A DNA stretch of 17,972 nt, taken from assembly GCA_905197435.1 (NCBI GenBank), contig CAJJYX010000054.1:1-17972 (forward strand). Reading direction: 5' to 3'. The first letter of the stretch is position 1. The number at the start of each line of letters is the position of its first letter. The notes under the pieces were generated by a model that worked only from the letters and a program-made list of their open reading frames with translations, was not told the DNA's origin and did not search any database. Positions 14,211-17,972 of this stretch are shown piece after piece. This stretch comes from an uncultured Bacteroides sp. (lineage in GTDB: Bacteria; Bacteroidota; Bacteroidia; Bacteroidales; Bacteroidaceae). The position numbers and the translations under genes were made by a program.

Positions 14211-14340
14211 GAATGGTTTCTTATTTAACGTGAGTTTGATAGATGATAATAAAGTTTATCCGGAGTTTTCTGAACAATCCAAATAAACTGCCATAAACGA
14301 TTTTTGCTATCCGGGAACAACAGCCGCACGGAGCAGCGAC

Positions 14341-14364
14341 GGGGACACAGGGACAGTGGGGACA
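14341..14364. repeat. GGGACA triplet repeat with inverted counterpart inside the DUF3987 gene
   Basis: Three GGGACA units at 8-9 base spacing occupy 14341-14364, 50 bases past the DUF3987 stop. A very similar triplet in inverted orientation lies at 15880-15904, inside that gene, where it encodes the GTMGTAGTT stretch at residues 107-114. The rest of the 14211-14412 gap has a short CA run (14379-14389) and no gene. Confidence 0.6.
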
Positions 14365-14412
14365 CCCCCTTTTTTCCTCACACACACATACGTGTACATA
14401 TAGAAAGCCGGG

Positions 14413-16218
14413 TCAGTTCTTGTGATACGTCCCCTTGCCGTCCACACTTACCAGCGCCCCCTGTTTGGTGAGCCGTTTGAGCCAGGTAAGCGCGGTGGAT
14501 TCAGGTATCCTCCTGTCGTGCGCTTTTTCCAGCAGCAGCCGGCGGGTAAACTCGTCCTCCATTTCGGCAAAGAGCATATTCTTGTCCGCCGTGCTCCGGC
14601 GCTTGATAACGGAGGAGGACAGAAACGAAAGAACATGGGTGGCGTGCAGATAAAGCGGCTCCACCAAGGCAAGCACGGCATGAAAGTCATCATCTGTAAT
14701 CACCATGTTCCAGCGTGGGATGATACGGTCCTTCAGATTATCGGAAGAAATATGCGCGTCAGGTTTCACCAGAGAAGAATCTTCCAGGCTTCGCAGGATG
14801 GCGACTATCGACATCATGCGGCACGCATTGACGGCAAGACGGATGACGGAACTGCCCATCTCGTCTCCGTTGATCTTGCCGGAACGATGGAACAGTTTGT
14901 CGAACAGGAAGTTGAACTGTTTATGCTGGGCATGGGTCAGCTTCAGGGTAAACAATCCCCGAAGCGTCAGCTCGTCCAGCGTGTTTTTCCATTCGTTGCC
15001 CATCAGGCGGAATTCCTCGTCCACATCCACCTCATCCTCGCCAAACTGGTCCGCCCATTGGGTGATGCGTGGCATATAATAAAAGTTCTGGCGGGAGAAC
15101 AGACCGTTCTCCGCCGTGGGGATCAGGGGCTTTACCTGTGCGGGCGTACCCGAGAGCAACACGGAGAGGTAGCTTCTGCTCACCTCCTGATATTCGCGGT
15201 CGGTACGCCGGTTGTAGGACAGGCGGTCGTGGTCGAACGCCTTGCGCAGCGTGTCGCTCCAGTTTCCGTATTCGGTCCCTATGGCGGTGGATACGGTGTC
15301 CGCCTCACTTTCGCAGATGAGGCCCGTTCCGTTGGAATCCATGATATTTTGCAGGATGCCTGTTCCGGTGTTGTTTCCCGGTATGAGGAACATCCGGTTG
15401 GGAGGCAATACGGGAGCTTCCTGATTTCTCCGTTCCTTACCCAGAGAATCGTAGGCCGCCTTTTCCCGGCGGTAAGTTTTCATCGCCTCTTTCACCTCGT
15501 TGCGTATCTTGTCGTGTATAGGTTCGATGAGGAGCCGCACCCACGTCAATGCACTTTTTCCTGCGGCGGACGGGGCCACGATGAAAGTCTGCATACAGGG
15601 GGCCTGCCACTTCCGGCCGTACTGGCACCGCACTACGTGGGAGAGGGAGGCCCCCAGTACGGTAAACGCTCCCAGGAGCAACACATCACGCTGTTCGGGC
15701 TTTTTACCGAAGGAGATGATTTTCTCCAGCAGCTCCGGCCACACATAGTCCTGTGGAAAGGTAGGCAGGGGGGAATAAGGCTCGGAGCCTTCGGTGAGCT
15801 GTTCCTCCTCGTCGGTATCATCGGAAACGCCATTTTCCACCTTATTATACCGCGCGCACGTGTGTGGAAAATCTGGGGTTGTCCCTGCTGTCCCCATTGT
15901 CCCTGCCTTGTGGAAGCCGGCGCTGCCGGAAATCTTCACTCCGCATTGTCCGGCCAGATGGAATACGGTTCCCAGATGTATATCTTCTTTATCGGCATGA
16001 AGCGCGTTCGAGAACAGTGCTTGTGCATTTTTTTCGTCGTATTTGGAGGAAAGGGAGCAGAGGGAGAGGAAATCATTGCGTCCCGCTTCTCCGCAATCGT
16101 TTGCGATGGCGAAAGCCAGTTGTACATATTCAATATAGGTAGGGGCAATGTCTGCGCCTGCCATGCGGACAGCTTCGGTCAGCTGCCGCAAGTTTTCTAA
16201 AGGATTGTTCATGTTCAT
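14413..16218 (-). CDS. DUF3987 primase-helicase-like ATPase
   Basis: The 601-residue protein has an N-terminal region (about 20-95) resembling the PriCT-2 domain that follows phage and plasmid primases (YVQLAFAIANDCGEAGRNDF to FHLAGQCGVKI). A low-complexity Gly/Thr and acidic linker (about 96-150) comes next. The DUF3987 ATPase core contains Walker A APSAAGKS (215-222), the acidic GLICESEADT as probable Walker B, and the sensor-like LLSGTPAQ. The last 60 residues look like a winged helix (ESTALTWLKRLTKQGALVSV). It lies 72 bases downstream of the VirE-type gene. Together they look like a split version of the single-chain primase-helicases of mobile elements. It probably unwinds DNA for element replication; the host target is unknown. 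Confidence 0.88.
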   Translation of the reverse strand: MNMNNPLENLRQLTEAVRMAGADIAPTYIEYVQLAFAIANDCGEAGRNDFLSLCSLSSKYDEKNAQALFSNALHADKEDIHLGTVFHLAGQCGVKISGSAGFHKAGTMGTAGTTPDFPHTCARYNKVENGVSDDTDEEEQLTEGSEPYSPLPTFPQDYVWPELLEKIISFGKKPEQRDVLLLGAFTVLGASLSHVVRCQYGRKWQAPCMQTFIVAPSAAGKSALTWVRLLIEPIHDKIRNEVKEAMKTYRREKAAYDSLGKERRNQEAPVLPPNRMFLIPGNNTGTGILQNIMDSNGTGLICESEADTVSTAIGTEYGNWSDTLRKAFDHDRLSYNRRTDREYQEVSRSYLSVLLSGTPAQVKPLIPTAENGLFSRQNFYYMPRITQWADQFGEDEVDVDEEFRLMGNEWKNTLDELTLRGLFTLKLTHAQHKQFNFLFDKLFHRSGKINGDEMGSSVIRLAVNACRMMSIVAILRSLEDSSLVKPDAHISSDNLKDRIIPRWNMVITDDDFHAVLALVEPLYLHATHVLSFLSSSVIKRRSTADKNMLFAEMEDEFTRRLLLEKAHDRRIPESTALTWLKRLTKQGALVSVDGKGTYHKN

Positions 16219-16290
16219 GATATTTGTTGTTTTTTGAGTGCCTGTTTAAATTTTGTCCGGCATTCTTTTGAGTATGTTTTTCTATTCGTT

Positions 16291-16956
16291 TTAAATTTCC
16301 CGGCGTATCAATGCTTCCTCGTCATACGAGAGGAAACAGGCCCGTACCAAGTCCTTGCCGGAACGGTCCACGCCTTTGCCGGAATGGTTTGTTTTTTTAT
16401 CTTCCCTGTCCGGGTGGCTGCTGTGGAAATCATAGATTGCTTGTACGTAGTTCATCGCCCAGTGGATGTTTTCGGAGGTATTTTGTTTGGTGTCGGGTAT
16501 GCGTGCCAGGTCGTAGGGGATGAACGCTTTTACTCCGTGTCCGCTGGGGCTGGTGAATGCCAGTACAGGGCGCAGGAGGAGGTCGTCGAACAATTGTCTT
16601 TTCAGCTTTTCCGCTTCCCGACGGGAATCAAGGTGGTCTATGTCCACCACAATCAAGCCCGACGGTCCGGTCAGGCTGTCGCTTTTACGGTAGGAAAAAA
16701 CGCCGCAGGGAGTAACGTAGGGTAGCGTCTGTTGCTTGAGCATACGATAGACTTTTTCATCCCCGTTTTCCGCTGCCCGGCGCACGGTCTCGGTCAGTGT
16801 CTTCAGGCGTTCGCTGGATGTGATAAGTTTGTACACTTCCTGTAAGGTTATTTCCTTGTAGGGCGTTAAGGTGGGCGGCTGGATGATTCGTCCGGTGGTA
16901 CTGTCCTTTACCGGTGATATAGGTGGCAGAAACAGTGACATTTTAAATTGGTTCAT
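16291..16956 (-). CDS. BT4734/BF3469-type VirE N-terminal domain protein (primase-like)
   Basis: The 221-residue protein is of the BT4734/BF3469 family with a VirE N-terminal domain. It shows hallmarks of the archaeo-eukaryotic primase fold: the metal-binding DxD in VVDIDHL (D105 and D107), the S-x-H motif in SPSGHGVK (S138 and H140), and a late DLVRACFLSYD segment where the third acidic/arginine motif is expected. Despite the name it need not relate functionally to Agrobacterium VirE2. It would make primers for the downstream helicase-like protein. ATGs at 16956 and 16941 are both possible starts. It heads the minus-strand module, divergent from two tiny genes across a 158-base gap. Confidence 0.87.
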   Translation of the reverse strand: MNQFKMSLFLPPISPVKDSTTGRIIQPPTLTPYKEITLQEVYKLITSSERLKTLTETVRRAAENGDEKVYRMLKQQTLPYVTPCGVFSYRKSDSLTGPSGLIVVDIDHLDSRREAEKLKRQLFDDLLLRPVLAFTSPSGHGVKAFIPYDLARIPDTKQNTSENIHWAMNYVQAIYDFHSSHPDREDKKTNHSGKGVDRSGKDLVRACFLSYDEEALIRREI

Positions 16957-16978
16957 TCGTTTTTATTTATTAAATTTG
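16948..16978 (+). promoter_or_regulatory. Plus-strand promoter for the small-ORF pair
   Basis: TTG (16948-16950) is followed after 20 bases by TAAATTTG (16971-16978), a full -7 consensus. The -33 part lies inside the first codons of the divergent VirE-type gene. The start would be near 16984 and the leader about 130 bases. No equally good promoter is seen for the VirE-type gene; GAACTTTG on the minus strand (17029-17022) is only a partial match. Confidence 0.5.
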
Positions 16979-17114
16979 CAAGCCCTGATATTTATGAATC
17001 AGGTTATTGATTTTCAATGTTACAAAGTTCGATATAATAACTGAGATACGTGTGTTTTTGTCCTGAACGGGGACATATAAATGATTATTCATATAAAAAA
17101 TACGATTTAATCCG

Positions 17115-17264
17115 ATGGAACATTTGAATCCTGTTGATCAGGCCCGGCAATTGGCTGCCGAGGTAGTGAAACGTCTGGGCCAGTTGAATCTGCACAGACG
17201 GGAGTTGGAGCGTAAGCTCCATGTGGCTAATGGCTTTTTTACCAGCCTGGAAGAAAAAAAATAA
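17115..17264 (+). CDS. Small helical protein, 49 residues, unknown function
   Basis: The frame encodes MEHLNPVDQARQLAAEVVKR followed by LGQLNLHRRELERKLHV and ends SLEEKK. Composition and heptad-like Leu spacing suggest one or two amphipathic helices, possibly a short coiled coil. There is no signal peptide or membrane segment. It follows a consensus promoter and is separated from the next small frame by one base, which argues for real translated genes. I do not recognise a family. Its place between a replication module and a helicase gene fits an accessory factor, but that is inference. Confidence 0.6.
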   Translation: MEHLNPVDQARQLAAEVVKRLGQLNLHRRELERKLHVANGFFTSLEEKK

Positions 17265-17265
17265 C

Positions 17266-17427
17266 ATGACGCTTCTTCTTTTTTTCGAGGTGAAGGCGGT
17301 TATAGAAGAACACTATGAGAGGCGTATCGAGTTTTACAGGTATGTCAATCCGCCGCTGTCACGGGAGGCGGAACGTGAACTGGGGGAGTGGAAAGGAAAA
17401 GTGAGGGAGATAATGAGGATGTGTTGA
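17266..17427 (+). CDS. Small protein, 53 residues, unknown function
   Basis: The ATG lies one base after the previous stop (TAA-C-ATG), so translational coupling is likely. The product starts MTLLLFFEVKAVIEEHYERR and ends in a charged segment (EAERELGEWKGKVREIMRMC). Despite the hydrophobic first residues it lacks a convincing signal peptide; the rest is a charged helix. The frame is open further upstream to 17221 but that overlaps the preceding gene. No family is recognised. Confidence 0.55.
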   Translation: MTLLLFFEVKAVIEEHYERRIEFYRYVNPPLSREAERELGEWKGKVREIMRMC

Positions 17428-17438
17428 AGTTCCGATAG

Positions 17439-17754
17439 GGGGATATAGCGGGATATTTGGCCCATAACACGCTGAAAGGCAATATGACTATTGCCCGTAT
17501 GTATCTTGCGATAGCCGGGGGAGATATGGACGGTGCCTTGCGTCTTCTTCGGGAATTCCTTTCTACTGTTCCGTATTGTGATAACACGAATTATGAGGGA
17601 CATTACAGCAACTGTTCTACATCATCTTTTCCCTGTTCGGGATGTATGTCGATGTGGAAGTGCGTATCCCGAACGCTTTTTCCTCAGTGGATTGCAAGTG
17701 GTGAAGGTAGGGATCAATTTTGATGTGGAGAAACACACCTTGGGGATTATATAA
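17439..17754 (+). pseudogene. Remnant of AAA-ATPase / PD-(D/E)XK nuclease (DUF1703-type) gene
   Basis: Only the C-terminal part of this common Bacteroides family remains. Frame A (to 17606) reads LAHNTLKGNMTIARMYLAIA, then GGDMDGALRLLREFLSTVPY and CDNTNYEGHY. One base is then lost, and the text goes on two frames away from 17609 as QLFYIIFSLFGMYVDVEVR. At 17663-17667 it jumps frame again to YPERFFLSGLQVVKVGINFD and ends VEKHTLGII. From my knowledge of intact members, the second jump removes the section between VEVR and YPERF that carries the nuclease catalytic Asp and Glu-x-Lys. The ATPase half is absent. Thus the gene is dead by deletion plus frameshift. Intact members are very frequent and multi-copy in gut Bacteroides. 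Confidence 0.8.
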
Positions 17755-17839
17755 ATCACCGATAAGAATTAATCTGTAAAGAATAGAATATTTACTATAG
17801 GCTGCATGCAATGATGCATGTGGCCTTCCCTTTTTTGTT

Positions 17840-17855
17840 GCCGGTAGCGACCGGC
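17840..17855 (+). promoter_or_regulatory. Hairpin just before the helicase start codon
   Basis: GCCGGT (17840-17845) and ACCGGC (17850-17855) form a perfect GC-rich 6-bp stem with a four-base loop, nine bases before the ATG at 17865. It would cover the ribosome-binding region in the mRNA and could limit translation. If translation instead starts at 17811 or 17814 in the same frame, the hairpin lies within the coding sequence. Confidence 0.4.
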
Positions 17856-17864
17856 ATCCGCATA

Positions 17865-17972
17865 ATGTATTGCATGAACGATTGTCTTCGTGATTACCAG
17901 CAGGAGATGAAGCTCCACCTCTTTGAGGAGTGGGAGTTTCATCGGAATGTGATGGTGCAGATGCCCACCGGT
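17865..17972 (+). CDS. DEAD/DEAH-type superfamily 2 helicase (N-terminus only)
   Basis: Thirty-six codons are visible before the window ends. They read MYCMNDCLRDYQQEMKLHLF, then EEWEFHRNVMVQMPTG. LRDYQ is the Q-motif-like segment and MPTG is the start of Walker A (usually MPTGTGKT), the typical N-terminus of type III restriction-like or DEAD/DEAH helicases. The start could be 17865 or 17874; an in-frame ATG at 17814 would add 17 residues. What the helicase does (restriction, repair, element function) cannot be told without the rest. It follows the decayed nuclease gene by 110 bases. Confidence 0.8.
   Translation, partial: MYCMNDCLRDYQQEMKLHLFEEWEFHRNVMVQMPTG

Noticed and set aside
14422..16200. 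592-codon open frame on the plus strand opposite the DUF3987 gene
   Set aside because: It mirrors the coding strand of a well-supported protein, is Gly/Arg/His/Val-rich without recognisable motifs, and comes from high-GC third positions of the real gene.
1..17972. tRNA, rRNA or recognised riboswitch genes
   Set aside because: No cloverleaf, rRNA segment or known riboswitch core was noticed by eye on either strand; a covariance-model scan was not possible.

Overview
The window looks like a chromosome segment of a gut Bacteroides (phylum Bacteroidota). The main clues are promoters of the Bacteroides type (TAnnTTTG at -7, with TTTG or TTG about 19 bases upstream), mostly weak Shine-Dalgarno sites, and protein families largely confined to this group: DUF6078, smalltalk, DUF4248, BT4734/BF3469-type VirE and CCDC81-type HU plus SPOR. 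The species cannot be fixed from the sequence alone.

Layout. (1) Bases 1-4478: a hexuronate catabolism block. uxaC (minus) is divergent from a LacI-type regulator and uxaB (plus). The intergenic region holds two facing promoters that physically overlap and a candidate operator. A perfect 17-bp hairpin separates uxaC from the tail of an unidentified convergent gene at the left edge. (2) 4479-7019: a small cysteine-rich DUF6078-like gene converges on a minus-strand pair, a zinc-ribbon/FHA protein and a membrane-anchored HU/SPOR protein. The convergent gap is rich in palindromes. (3) 7020-10615: a tight three-gene operon for surface polysaccharide: Wzi-like outer membrane protein, rfbC and ugd, with gaps of 3-4 bases. 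No glycosyltransferases follow it. (4) 10616-12242: AT-rich DNA flanking an Rpn/PD-(D/E)XK transposase-like nuclease gene. (5) 12243-16956: six co-directional minus-strand genes. In transcription order they are VirE-N/primase-like, DUF3987/PriCT-type helicase, DUF4248, HU-like protein, a 36-residue smalltalk peptide, and a zinc amidase. Their intergenic regions are unusually long and full of repeats. (6) 16957-17972: a divergent plus-strand group with two tiny ORFs separated by one base, a decayed AAA-ATPase/PD-(D/E)XK gene, and the first 36 codons of a superfamily 2 helicase cut by the window edge.

How they fit together. Region 1 converts glucuronate and galacturonate to keto-acids and reduces tagaturonate. 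Region 3 helps make or display capsule and supplies UDP-glucuronate. Regions 4-6 read as accessory DNA. The six-gene module pairs a split primase-helicase with a nucleoid protein and with a possible lysis-type pair (small hydrophobic peptide plus amidase). It is the best candidate in the window for an undescribed system, possibly a domesticated replication/lysis cassette.
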